From Flavobacteriales bacterium (lineage in GTDB: Bacteria > Bacteroidota > Bacteroidia > Flavobacteriales > Weeksellaceae): a DNA stretch of 64,000 nt. A model generated the notes under the pieces. That model was not told the origin of the DNA. It ran no database searches and saw only the letters and a program-made list of their open reading frames with translations. Below, in pieces: positions 26,528 to 34,842 of this stretch. Made by a program: the position numbers and the translations under genes. Numbering within the stretch: the stretch's first letter is position 1; every line of letters starts with the position of its first letter. Location of the stretch: the NCBI GenBank assembly GCA_020635515.1, contig JACJZS010000005.1, positions 1 through 64,000 of the forward strand, given 5' to 3'.

Positions 26528-27829
26528 ATGAACAAAAGCAGAGTTCTATTTCTTGTTTTTATTTTTTCATTTACATTCGCATTTTCTCAAGAGGAAGTTA
26601 TCTATGAAGAGCATTCTCACGTAAAAACTCGTTGTGGATTCAATCATACCAATAAAGATATTACCAAGAAATCATTAGAAGAATTCAGTACAGAAGTAAA
26701 AAAATATACAGCTAGAAAAAAGAGTTTAAAAATAAGTGATGAAGGAATTTTAATTCTTCCTGTTGTAGTTCATGTTATTCACAACGGAGATGCGGTAGGA
26801 CAAAATGAAAACATTACAGAAGCTCGGGTACAATCTCAGATAACAGTTCTTAATCAAGATTACAGAAGAATGTTTGATACCAATGGATTTAATACCAATC
26901 CTGTAGGTGCAGATGTAGAAATACAGTTTCAATTGGTAACTACAGATCCTAATGGAAATCCTACCAACGGAATAGATAGAGTTAATTACGGATTAGAAGA
27001 CTTTAAAACTTTCTCGGAAATAGATAAAATGAAAGAAGCTACTATTTGGGATCCTAATAATTACATTAATATTTGGACAGTAAATGTAACTGATACTCAA
27101 ACTGAAGAATTTCACGGTTATTTAGGTATTGCTCAATTTCCCGTAATGTCGGATTTAGGAGGAATAGAAAATGAAAATAACCCTGCTGAAACCGACGGTG
27201 TTTTAATCGACTGGAAAGCATTTGGTTCCTCTGATTTAGCAGGAGGAGAGTATTATGTTAGTTACGATAAAGGAAGAACAACCACACATGAAATGGGACA
27301 TTTTTTAGGATTACTTCATGTTTTTCAAGGAGAATTTTGTGGAGGAAGTGGTGACTATTGTGATGATACTCCAGTACAAAGTACCAGTAGTAATTCTTGC
27401 TTGCTTGCTAAAGATAGTTGTCCTTCATTACCTGGAGTAGATATGGTAGAAAATTATATGGATTATACTTATGATTCTTGTATGAATGTATTTACTCAAG
27501 ATCAAAAGGATAGAATTTGGACAGTTCTAGATGTATCTCCTAGAAGAAAATCACTAAAAAATACCAATGCTTTTGATCAAATTATTCCTGAAGAAGATAT
27601 AACAATCGAATTTCATGATAGTAATTCCAATACAGAGCAAGTGGTGATATATATAAAAAATGTCAACGATGCTCGTGTAACTATTTACAGCATTTACGGA
27701 GAATTGGTTTACGATAAAAAAATAGTTCCGCTTCGTACTACCATTGATACTTCCTATTTTGATTCGGGAATTTATATAATTAATGTGGAAGCAGGAAAAA
27801 ATACTAAAATACTTAAATTCATAAGATAA
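26528..27829 (+). CDS. Secreted M43 (pappalysin-type) zinc protease with T9SS sorting domain
   Basis: About 433 aa from the ATG at 26528 (26522 is an alternative). A signal peptide ends FTFAFSQ. A short prodomain follows, then a metzincin catalytic domain with THEMGHFLGLLHVFQ (HExxHxxGxxH), a Cys-rich stretch (GGSGDYCDDTP, CLLAKDSCPSLPG), and ENYMDYTYDSCMNVFTQDQ holding the Met-turn. The last 70 residues (IYSIYGELVYDK, then DSGIYIINVEAG) form a type A sorting domain for export by type IX secretion. It sits between folate and NAD genes with its own promoter. Confidence 0.92.
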   Translation: MNKSRVLFLVFIFSFTFAFSQEEVIYEEHSHVKTRCGFNHTNKDITKKSLEEFSTEVKKYTARKKSLKISDEGILILPVVVHVIHNGDAVGQNENITEARVQSQITVLNQDYRRMFDTNGFNTNPVGADVEIQFQLVTTDPNGNPTNGIDRVNYGLEDFKTFSEIDKMKEATIWDPNNYINIWTVNVTDTQTEEFHGYLGIAQFPVMSDLGGIENENNPAETDGVLIDWKAFGSSDLAGGEYYVSYDKGRTTTHEMGHFLGLLHVFQGEFCGGSGDYCDDTPVQSTSSNSCLLAKDSCPSLPGVDMVENYMDYTYDSCMNVFTQDQKDRIWTVLDVSPRRKSLKNTNAFDQIIPEEDITIEFHDSNSNTEQVVIYIKNVNDARVTIYSIYGELVYDKKIVPLRTTIDTSYFDSGIYIINVEAGKNTKILKFIR

Positions 27830-27841
27830 TAAAGTTTGAAC

Positions 27842-28849
27842 ATGAACAATACATTAGAAAAAGCAATAAAAACACTTCCGATAAAGGGATATTTAGATAT
27901 AGAAGTTCCAAAAGATATTAATTTAATTGACGAAATTAATAAGCTCAAGAAAGAAAAGAATGCCGTTATTCTTGCACATTATTACCAAACAGGAGAAATT
28001 CAAGATTTATCGGATTATTTAGGCGATAGTTTACAGCTTGCAAGAAAAGCAAAAGAAACCAGTGCGGATATTATTGTATTTTGTGGAGTTCATTTTATGG
28101 CAGAAGCGGCAAAAATTCTAAATCCAGAAAAAAAAGTAGTTCTTCCTGATACGTTGGCAGGTTGTTCACTTGCAGATAGTTGTACAGGAGAAGGCTTACG
28201 AGAATTAAAGAAGAAATATCCCAATGCAATAGTGGTAAGTTACATCAATTGTGATGCAGGTGTGAAAGCAGAAACCGATATTGTGGTAACTTCTAGCAAT
28301 GCCGAAACGATTATAAATTCAATTCCAAAAGAGCAAGAAATTATTTTTGCTCCCGATAAAAACTTAGGAGCATACCTCAATAAAAAGACAGGTAGAAATA
28401 TGATTCTTTGGGACGGAGCTTGTATGGTTCACGAAGCGTTTTCTATGGAACGAATCGCAAAACAACTTGCGGATAATCCTGATGCAGAATTAATTGCACA
28501 TCCAGAAAGTGAAACTCCAGTACTTGAACTAGCTAAGTTTATAGGAAGTACTTCGCAACTGTTAAAATACGTACAAGAAAGTCCTGTTCAGAAGTTTATA
28601 ATTGGAACAGAAGAAGGAATCATTCACGAAATGAAAAAACGTGCACCTAGCAAAGAGTTGATTCCAGCATTAACTTCAGATGAAAGCTGTGCATGTAGCG
28701 AATGCTTCTATATGAAAAGAAATACACTCGAAAAAATATATTTGTGCTTAAAATATGAATTGCCTGAAATTCATGTAGAAGAAAATCTGAGAGTTCAAGC
28801 ATTAAAACCGATAGAAAAAATGCTAGAATTGTCGCAAAGCATTAAATAA
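27842..28849 (+). CDS. nadA: Quinolinate synthase
   Basis: 335 aa. Condenses iminoaspartate with dihydroxyacetone phosphate to quinolinate in NAD synthesis. Markers: KNAVILAHYYQTGEIQDLSDYLGDS, FCGVHFMAEAAKIL, LPDTLAGCSLADSC, and the C-terminal SDESCACSECFYMKRN supplying cysteines for the [4Fe-4S] cluster. A TTG at 27836 is in frame; I take the ATG at 27842. No nadB or nadC in the window. Confidence 0.96.
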   Translation: MNNTLEKAIKTLPIKGYLDIEVPKDINLIDEINKLKKEKNAVILAHYYQTGEIQDLSDYLGDSLQLARKAKETSADIIVFCGVHFMAEAAKILNPEKKVVLPDTLAGCSLADSCTGEGLRELKKKYPNAIVVSYINCDAGVKAETDIVVTSSNAETIINSIPKEQEIIFAPDKNLGAYLNKKTGRNMILWDGACMVHEAFSMERIAKQLADNPDAELIAHPESETPVLELAKFIGSTSQLLKYVQESPVQKFIIGTEEGIIHEMKKRAPSKELIPALTSDESCACSECFYMKRNTLEKIYLCLKYELPEIHVEENLRVQALKPIEKMLELSQSIK

Positions 28850-28858
28850 TTCTTTTAA

Positions 28859-30484
28859 ATGATTAAAAAGATTCTTTGTTTATGTTCTTTGTTTGTTGTT
28901 TTTACAATTCAAGCACAGGAGGTTTTTACTAAAAAAGACTCTCTTTTTGGTTCTAATTCTGAGTATAGAAAACATTGGAATGTGCTTAAATATTCACTTA
29001 CCATAGAACCTGATTTTAAAAATAAATACCTGAAAGGAAAAAATATAATTTTTGCTGAGGTAGTTGATTCAGAATTAAATAAAATTCCGATTCAGATTGA
29101 TTTAAAAGAACCTATGAAGATTACCTCTATTACACTTGGTAATCAAAACATAAAATATAGAAAAGACGATAATTTTTATTTTTTAGAATTAAACAAACAA
29201 TTAATAAACCAAAATCAATTTGAGCTTGAAGTTGAGTTTGAAGGAAATCCAATAGTAGCTAATAATCCACCTTGGGATGGAGGTTGGGTTTTTACTAAAG
29301 ATGACAAAGGTAATCCTTGGATGTCGGTTGCTTGTCAAGGAGAAGGAGCGAGCATTTGGTATCCGCTAAAAGATATTCAATCCGACGAACCAGAACTTGG
29401 TTGTGAACTAAATATAATCGTTGATAAAAACTTGGTAGGTGTTGGAAATGGAAAACTCCTAGAAGTTCAAAAAAAAGGAAACAAGAAAATATATTCTTGG
29501 AAAGTAGAAAATCCAATTAATTCGTATAACATAATTCCGTACATAGGAAAGTATGTGAATTTTTCAGAAACCTATAAAGGAGAGCAAGGAAATTTAAATT
29601 TAAACTATTGGGTTTTAGAATCTAATTTAGAAAAAGCAAAAGAACATTTTAAGGTTGTTCCGTCTATGTTGTCTTCTTTTGAATATTGGTTTGGTGCATA
29701 TCCTTTCTACAAAGATGATTATAAATTAGTGGAATCTCCTTATTTAGGAATGGAACATCAGAGTAACATTGCCTATGGAAACAGATACATGAATGGATAT
29801 TTAGGATATGACATTAGTGATTCGGGATATGGATTGGATTGGGATTATATTATTATTCATGAGTCTGGTCACGAATGGTTTGGAAATAGTATTACCACAG
29901 AAGATGTTGCAGATATGTGGATTCAGGAAGGATTTACTACCTATTCGGAAGTGTTGTTTGTGGAATCAACTAAAGGAAAAGAACAAGCAAATGAATACTG
30001 CAGAGGTTTACGAAGAGGAATTAAAAATGAAAAACCAATTATTGGAAAGTACAACGTTAGAAATGAAGGAAGTTCCGATATGTACTCCAAAGGTGCAAAT
30101 ATAATTCATACTATTCGTCAGTTGTATAATGATGATGCAAAATTTAGAAAACTTTTAAGGGATTTAAATGAATTGTATTATCATAAAATTGTTACGAGTA
30201 AAGAAATAGAAGATTACATTTCCAACGATTTAAAATTTGATTTAACTCCTTTTTTTAATCAATATTTAAGGAATACCGAAATTCCATATCTAGAAATTAA
30301 AAAAGAAAAAGACGGAGAAATTTATTACAGGTATGCCAACTGCATAGAAAGTTTTAATTTACCTCTAAAAATAAAAGATTCTCAAACTTGGATTTATCCT
30401 ACCACTCAGTGGAAAAAATCCGAAATAGGGCAGGCTTTTAGTATTGATTCCAATTTTTACATCAGAACTAGAGAAATTAGGTAA
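28859..30484 (+). CDS. M1 family metallopeptidase, exported
   Basis: 541 aa with a signal peptide (LCSLFVVFTIQAQ). N-terminal saddle domain of the M1 family, then YLGMEHQSNIAYGN in place of the GAMEN exopeptidase motif, the zinc site HESGHEWFGNSITTEDVADMW and the downstream Glu of QEGFTTYSE. It lacks the large C-terminal ARM domain of full aminopeptidase N, as in many bacterial exported M1 proteins. It is 9 bases behind nadA. An accessory island begins directly after its stop. Confidence 0.9.
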   Translation: MIKKILCLCSLFVVFTIQAQEVFTKKDSLFGSNSEYRKHWNVLKYSLTIEPDFKNKYLKGKNIIFAEVVDSELNKIPIQIDLKEPMKITSITLGNQNIKYRKDDNFYFLELNKQLINQNQFELEVEFEGNPIVANNPPWDGGWVFTKDDKGNPWMSVACQGEGASIWYPLKDIQSDEPELGCELNIIVDKNLVGVGNGKLLEVQKKGNKKIYSWKVENPINSYNIIPYIGKYVNFSETYKGEQGNLNLNYWVLESNLEKAKEHFKVVPSMLSSFEYWFGAYPFYKDDYKLVESPYLGMEHQSNIAYGNRYMNGYLGYDISDSGYGLDWDYIIIHESGHEWFGNSITTEDVADMWIQEGFTTYSEVLFVESTKGKEQANEYCRGLRRGIKNEKPIIGKYNVRNEGSSDMYSKGANIIHTIRQLYNDDAKFRKLLRDLNELYYHKIVTSKEIEDYISNDLKFDLTPFFNQYLRNTEIPYLEIKKEKDGEIYYRYANCIESFNLPLKIKDSQTWIYPTTQWKKSEIGQAFSIDSNFYIRTREIR

Positions 30485-30520
30485 TAGGATTAAAAATAGT
30501 TGAAGTAGGAGAGATGCTTA

Positions 30521-30553
30521 CACTACTCTGTGGTCATATACTCTTTGCGGAGC
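30521..30553 (+). repeat. Degenerate copy of the island repeat at its left edge
   Basis: CTACTCTGTGG followed by TACTCTTTGCGGAGC resembles the second half of the repeat at 39496-39530. It lies 36 bases after the M1 peptidase stop. The hairpin half (CCGCAAA/TTTGCGG) is missing here. Confidence 0.6.
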
Positions 30554-30600
30554 CTTTAGATTTGTATTATAAAAAAAATACTAAATTTAACTAACAACCT

Positions 30601-30669
30601 AATGGATAAAGTGAACCATTCGCGTAGCAAAGATTTAAGACTTATCCCCCGATCAGGACTTTATCCATT
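30601..30669. repeat. Large inverted repeat upstream of the IS110 transposase
   Basis: AATGGATAAAGT (30601-30612) and ACTTTATCCATT (30658-30669) are perfect 12-base inverted arms around 45 bases that include CCCCCGAT. It may be the structured target into which the IS110 element inserted, or part of the left end of that element. The rest of the 284-base gap between the M1 gene and the transposase holds short hairpins only (AACTA/TAGTT, AAGC/GCTT). Confidence 0.6.
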
Positions 30670-30768
30670 TTTATTGAACTAGATTCAAATAGTTATTAAA
30701 GCTTTTAGGCTTATTATCAAGGTTTTGAAAGTATTCAATAGTGGTTGCTAACTTTTAAATAATCTCTT

Positions 30769-31764
30769 ATGAACAAATTTACACATTTTATCGGAATTGA
30801 TGTTTCTAAAGAATACTTTGATGTAGTTTTTATGAAACAAAAAAAAGAAAGTACTCACAATCAATTTATTAATTCTAACAAAGGAATCAAACAGTTTATT
30901 AAATGGATAAAAACCTTTGATTGTACTTCTGAAAACACCTTAATTTGTTTAGAACATACAGGTATTTATGGAAATTTGATTACTAGTCATTTACATCTAA
31001 AAGGATTTAAAGTATGGATAGAAATGTCTTTAAGGATTATTAAAAATAGTGGAGTTCAAAGAGGGAAAAATGATAAAATTGATGCAGAAAGAATTGCTTT
31101 ATATGCATTAAAAAATCAAGAGGAGGCAGTCATTTTTAATCCTCAAAAAAGAGAGATTGAAAAAATAAAAAAGTTGATTTCTTTAAGAGAAAGGTTAGTG
31201 AATTACAGAGCTTCTTTAAAGAAAATTGCTAAAGAGTTTAAAGACTTTGATTTAGAGCTTTCTAAACTCACTGATAAGTATCAAAAAAACACCTTAAAAG
31301 GAATTGAAAAAGATTTGCAAAAAATTGAAAATCAATTAGATGAACTCATTAAAACGGATGAAAAATTAAATACTACTTTCAAAAATATTACTTCTGTTTC
31401 TGGAGTAGGAAAAGTAACTGCTTTACTTTTAATTTGCTTGACTAATGAATTTCAAAACTTTGAAAACCCTAGACAATTAGCTTGTTATGCAGGAGTAGTT
31501 CCCTTTGAGTATTCTTCGGGTAAAAGTGTCAAATTAAAAACAAGAGTCCATTTTATGGCGAACAAAAAACTTAAAAAAGTTTTACATATGTGCGCTTTGA
31601 CTGCAAGTAAAAATGACCCTGAATTGCATCAGTATTTTGAAAGAAAAGTAAAAGAAGGAAAGAATAAAATATTGGTTTTAAACAACATAAGAAACAAAAT
31701 TATTCACAGAATTTGTGCTTGTGTAAGAGATAATAGAACCTATATTAAAAAAGAAATTGCTTAA
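30769..31764 (+). CDS. IS110-family transposase (DEDD recombinase)
   Basis: 331 aa. The RuvC-like DEDD domain shows FIGIDVSKEYFDVVF (first Asp), CLEHTGIYGN (Glu), and GKNDKIDAERIALYAL (two Asp). A coiled-coil region rich in Lys and Glu lies around residues 130-205. The C-terminal transposase_20 domain begins with SVSGVGKVTALLL and has CYAGVVPFEYSSGKS, containing the candidate serine nucleophile. Members of this family use a structured bridge RNA, encoded in a non-coding end, to pick target and donor. The protein looks intact and may be active. Confidence 0.95.
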   Translation: MNKFTHFIGIDVSKEYFDVVFMKQKKESTHNQFINSNKGIKQFIKWIKTFDCTSENTLICLEHTGIYGNLITSHLHLKGFKVWIEMSLRIIKNSGVQRGKNDKIDAERIALYALKNQEEAVIFNPQKREIEKIKKLISLRERLVNYRASLKKIAKEFKDFDLELSKLTDKYQKNTLKGIEKDLQKIENQLDELIKTDEKLNTTFKNITSVSGVGKVTALLLICLTNEFQNFENPRQLACYAGVVPFEYSSGKSVKLKTRVHFMANKKLKKVLHMCALTASKNDPELHQYFERKVKEGKNKILVLNNIRNKIIHRICACVRDNRTYIKKEIA

Positions 31765-31926
31765 AAAATAAAACAAAAAAATAATTTTTCTTTTGAAAGG
31801 AAAGGTTAAAAAACCTTCCCCTTCGCAAGAATGTTGGTTTTTCCTGAAACAAAGTTAATCAAAATTCAGTAAAATATATGACAAATATCATTAAAATTTA
31901 TTTGATTAAACCATAGTTATCGGGGG
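31765..31926 (+). ncRNA. Candidate bridge RNA / structured 3' end of the IS110 element
   Basis: The 160 non-coding bases behind the transposase contain a hairpin (GGAAAGGTT/AACCTTCC, one bulge, 31798-31819) and a 9-bp pair TTAATCAAA (31855-31863) with TTTGATTAA (31901-31909). In the IS1111 subgroup the bridge RNA is at this end; in the IS110 subgroup it is upstream of the gene. Which applies here is not decided by inspection. Confidence 0.3.
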
Positions 31927-31937
31927 CAATTTAGTTA

Positions 31938-32399
31938 TCAATTATCGTAAACACTTACCTTCTCTAAACCATATTTTTTATAGTTTTTACTATAATCACT
32001 TATTTCATCAAAATGTTTTAAACCTTTAAAAACTACTTTAATATTCTTAAATGATTTTTTAGGTATATTTTTCCCACTAAAAGGAGCATATATAGTAAGA
32101 ATCTTATTATTTATTTTATAAAATACTTCATCAGTATAAAAAATATAATCGTTTTCTTTGCTTGGGATAGTTATTGGATTTTCAGAAAAAATTATTTCTT
32201 GATGATTATTAGATATTCCCCAAACTTTTGATTTTATATATATTTTTTCTCCATCTGCCATATTTATTATCCTATTTATTCCGTCTTTTTGAGTATCATC
32301 TTTATTATTTTTATTTTCTATTTTTGATGACTGTTGAGTACAACTAAAAATTATATTAAACATTACAAAAGATAATAAAATTATTCTTATTTCTTTCAT
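31938..32399 (-). CDS. Small lipoprotein, putative immunity protein of the first RHS tip
   Basis: 153 aa from the internal ATG at 32399; a longer frame to 32438 overlaps the RHS gene. The lipoprotein signal is LLSFVMFNIIFSC. The mature part is Lys, Asn and Ile rich with beta-like segments (GEKIYIKSKVWGI, FKNIKVVFKGLKHF). It lies directly behind the RHS tip and is oriented with it, the normal place for an immunity gene. No family recognised. An immunity role is inferred from position and from the parallel arrangement at 39938-41240. Confidence 0.6.
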   Translation of the reverse strand: MKEIRIILLSFVMFNIIFSCTQQSSKIENKNNKDDTQKDGINRIINMADGEKIYIKSKVWGISNNHQEIIFSENPITIPSKENDYIFYTDEVFYKINNKILTIYAPFSGKNIPKKSFKNIKVVFKGLKHFDEISDYSKNYKKYGLEKVSVYDN

Positions 32400-32407
32400 C
32401 ATAATAA

Positions 32408-33265
32408 CTATTTTTTCTGATTTTGTCCAAATTCCCAACCTGCCTTACTCATTCTATATTGGTACATAACTTCTCCATAAGTTGGCGGTTTAAATTCAGG
32501 AATGTTATAATCTCTGTAATATCTTCCAAAAATTACAATATCAGCTCTATCAGCCCTATTAAGCTTTTTACCTTTACTTTCTTCAATATGTAGTGCTCCT
32601 GCTAATTTCTGGAAAGTTTTAAATGAAATACTTACACCAAAAAGTTCACCACCTTGAGCATTATAACCAGCTAAAAAATTACCAGCTGAACGTGAAGTCG
32701 CATACTTACCATTAAGTTTAGCTCCAACATTTTTGTAAGGAATTTTTATGTCAAAATCACCGCCACCTGAAGATTTTTTTCCTATATCTATCAAATCCAT
32801 ACTCTCTGCTTTTTTATGCATTTCTTTTATTATTGGATCAAAAGATTTCCCTACTTGAATTTTATAATGAGTCATAGTTGTACCATCGTCAGGGTTGATG
32901 AATTCATCCCAATACTCTGTTTCTCCTATTTTAGTACCATTTGCAGAAGCACCATGTTTTTCTTGTCTTTTTTCAATCATATATTCTGTTGGAGTTCTTC
33001 CATCAGCATTATTTTTATGTTGATATACACCTTTATCTCCATCATTAATAACAGCTATAACATTACCTTCTTCATCTATATGAGTACTTTCTCCACTCAT
33101 TCCCGTTGGATCAATAAGATTCATAGGATTCTGAGAAACATAAATATAAGACTGCATGGTCTGCTCCGCTAACGGATCTACACTCAACCACAGGCTGGTA
33201 GTAGGATTGTAATACCTTGCTCCGTAGTAGTAGAGACCTGTATCTACTCCTCTTTTTCCTCGCAC
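32408..33265 (-). pseudogene. Orphan RHS C-terminal tip with toxin-like domain (no N-terminal part)
   Basis: 285 codons open from a GTG at 33265, two codons after an in-frame TGA, so no convincing start exists. It opens with the RHS core end: TGLYYYGARYYNP, then LWLSVDPLAEQ and NPMNLIDPTG, which marks the cleavage point before the toxin. The variable tip (about residues 60-285) has KYATSRSAGNFLAGYNAQGG and ADIVIFGRYYRDYN; it recalls polymorphic toxin type 44-like domains, but I am not sure. Just upstream, another frame on the same strand reads VDVFGELKSRAR, like the residues before the YYYGARYY motif, hinting at a frameshift. Probably a displaced tip kept for recombination. Confidence 0.75.
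33166..33243 (-). repeat. RHS-core direct repeat, copy 1
   Basis: A 78-base stretch coding the YYYGARYY to DPLA segment. It aligns without gaps to 41147-41224; its last 33 bases (33211-33243) differ from copy 2 at one position. Same orientation as copy 2, about 8 kb apart. Confidence 0.85.
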
Positions 33266-33414
33266 GAGACTTCAGTTCCCCAAAAACATCTACTCCAGTT
33301 TTTTTTATGAACGACTCAATTATTTTGCAAAAGGACTTTCCTTTTGTCTTCTCAAAAATAAGTATTTTTTTTCATCTGACCTGCGGAGCAATAAATATTT
33401 TCATTTGAAAAAAA

Positions 33415-33495
33415 AAGGTTGTCGAAGCTTTCGACTACGCTACGCAGGGAGGGTTCGGGTTTACGCGGTGGAGGGGGGTCGAGTGCCTCGACAGT
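33415..33495. repeat. GC-rich palindromic block in the island spacer
   Basis: Two palindromes with the same ends, GTCGAAGCTTTCGAC (33421-33435) and GTCGAGTGCCTCGAC (33478-33492), flank 42 bases of G-rich sequence. Its base composition stands far above the surrounding AT-rich DNA. It resembles the dispersed GC-rich palindromes seen inside the toprim gene of the same island. Confidence 0.6.
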
Positions 33496-33610
33496 CAATT
33501 AATTAATATTTTTTTTATCTCAAGCAACTTTTTATTTAATTCCAACAATTTATTTTTCAGCTGAAGAAAAATTTCATTTGAAAAAAAAAAAAAAATAGGA
33601 TGATGATAAA

Positions 33611-33672
33611 ATGTTGAACTGGAAAAAACTCTACGTTAGGATGAGGGGCTGGGAGTTTTTCTATTTCAACAT
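33611..33672. repeat. Two-stem hairpin with attC-like architecture
   Basis: Outer stem ATGTTGAA/TTCAACAT (33611-33618 with 33665-33672), an unpaired spacer of 5 and 4 bases, inner stem AAAAACTC/GAGTTTTT (33624-33631 with 33653-33660), and a 21-base G-rich loop. Two stems divided by an unpaired spacer is the shape of integron attC sites, but the RYYYAAC and GTTRRRY core boxes are not in the expected order. Confidence 0.6.
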
Positions 33673-33714
33673 TTATATACTTCAGGGTGGGATAATTAAA
33701 TCAAAAAAAGATGA

Positions 33715-33839
33715 CTATAATTGTAATTATGTAAACATAACTTAGCTGTCTTTTTGTTGGCTATTGGGAGGCTACGCTTCCGACCTTTAGACGACAAAAT
33801 GGAAGCTGGTATTTTACATAATTGACAAATCAATTATAG
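33715..33839. repeat. 125-base complex hairpin behind the recombinase genes
   Basis: Nested pairs: CTATAATTG/CAATTATAG (33715-33723, 33831-33839), ATTATGTAAA/TTTACATAAT (33726-33735, 33813-33822), AGCT/AGCT (33744-33747, 33804-33807) and TTTTGT/ACAAAA (33752-33757, 33794-33799), with a GC-rich tip. No ORF. It could be a folded single-strand recombination site or a structured RNA. Confidence 0.6.
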
Positions 33840-33886
33840 GCATTCTTTTTTTATCCTCTAAATGGGTGGGACTTTCTTAATTATGA

Positions 33887-33929
33887 ATTATAAATGATGA
33901 ATTATAAATTATCATTCATCATTTATAAT
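33887..33929. repeat. 15-bp perfect hairpin at the end of the recombinase operon
   Basis: ATTATAAATGATGAA/TTCATCATTTATAAT around 13 bases, 8 bases from the stop codon of the second recombinase. No T-run, so a simple terminator is less likely. The rest of 33266-33936 holds no coding region I can support apart from poly-A/T tracts and the elements listed. Confidence 0.7.
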
Positions 33930-33936
33930 TAATAAT

Positions 33937-34833
33937 TCATTTGCTTGATGGATGAAGTTTTTCCAATGCGTTTTTTAACTTTTCTAACTTACTTTGATTA
34001 AATTTTTCTAAACTCAATAAACTTTTATATCCTGCTAAATATTGAACTTCTCGAACGTTGTATCTTTCCATCCAAATGCCAATTCTGCTATTTCTAATGA
34101 TTTGTAAATTTTCTATTTTTTCGTACTTATTTAACTGCCTTTTTACACTTTGTAAAACACTCGAAAACTTCGTTCTTTCTCCAACAGGAAACAACTTATT
34201 GGTGTCTTTTTTCGCTTTGATAAGTGGTAATAATTCTTCTCTTGTTTCTTGAATATACTTTTGCAATTCAATGATTTGTATGCTCTCTAAATTCAAAATC
34301 CTGCTATTTAATCGTTCGCCTTTTTCACTTAAAATATGTACTTTTCCGTTTTCTAAATCTATGTTTTCAACTTCTAAATTTTGTACATCTTTACTGCTTA
34401 ATCCTTGATAAATCAGCATTCCTAAAATCACTCGATTTCGACTTTGGTACACATCAAAAATTCCAAAATAATGTCCGTTCTTGGGATATCTTTTATACAA
34501 ATCCTCCAACTCTTTTTCCCTAAATAATCCACGAATAATCTTCTTATCTTTCGTTTTTATTCTAAAATTTTCTAACGGATGATGCTCTCTTTTTCCAATC
34601 TCCATTAAATAATAAAAATAATCCTCTAATACCTTAAAATGCTGATTAAGAACATTTAAACTATACTTATTTTTTTGTATTTCTACGATTTTTAAAAGTT
34701 CTTCCGTTTGTATTTCTTCAAAATTTTCATATTTTGAAACACTTTTTTTATACAAATCTAAACTCTTAATTTTTGTATCTATTGTTGCTTTTTTATATCC
34801 GTATTTTTTTAGTAAATAAGTTTCATAATTCAT
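33937..34833 (-). CDS. Degenerate tyrosine recombinase (catalytic residues lost)
   Basis: 298 aa with the overall layout of a phage-integrase-family protein: an N-terminal SAM-like DNA-binding part (residues 1-100) and a C-terminal catalytic fold. The catalytic positions are altered. Box I reads YQGLSSKDV, with Ser for Arg. The HxxR box reads QIIRNSR, with Gln for His and Arg kept. LAGYKS has Tyr where LGHSS has His. The nucleophile position reads EKFNQ, Phe for Tyr. The frame is intact and long, so the protein is probably maintained as a non-catalytic partner or DNA-binding subunit. It starts 9 bases behind its active neighbour. Confidence 0.88.
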   Translation of the reverse strand: MNYETYLLKKYGYKKATIDTKIKSLDLYKKSVSKYENFEEIQTEELLKIVEIQKNKYSLNVLNQHFKVLEDYFYYLMEIGKREHHPLENFRIKTKDKKIIRGLFREKELEDLYKRYPKNGHYFGIFDVYQSRNRVILGMLIYQGLSSKDVQNLEVENIDLENGKVHILSEKGERLNSRILNLESIQIIELQKYIQETREELLPLIKAKKDTNKLFPVGERTKFSSVLQSVKRQLNKYEKIENLQIIRNSRIGIWMERYNVREVQYLAGYKSLLSLEKFNQSKLEKLKNALEKLHPSSK

Positions 34834-34842
34834 AACTTATAA

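Larger units (their letters stand above)
30600..31930 (+). mobile_element. IS110-family insertion sequence, outer limits approximate
   Basis: IS110 elements have no classical terminal repeats, so the ends cannot be read off. An 8-base inverted pair CCCCCGAT (30646-30653) and ATCGGGGG (31919-31926) brackets the transposase gene and would give a 1.28-kb element, a normal size. The limits given here are the widest I consider likely. Confidence 0.45.

Noticed and set aside
32816..33172. Plus-strand ORF of 118 codons opposite the first RHS tip
   Set aside because: Hydrophobic low-complexity shadow, antisense to the recognisable RHS core.
33887..33929. Rho-independent terminator of the recombinase operon
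   Set aside because: The stem is perfect but AT-only and has no T-run on either strand, so it is listed as a hairpin repeat.
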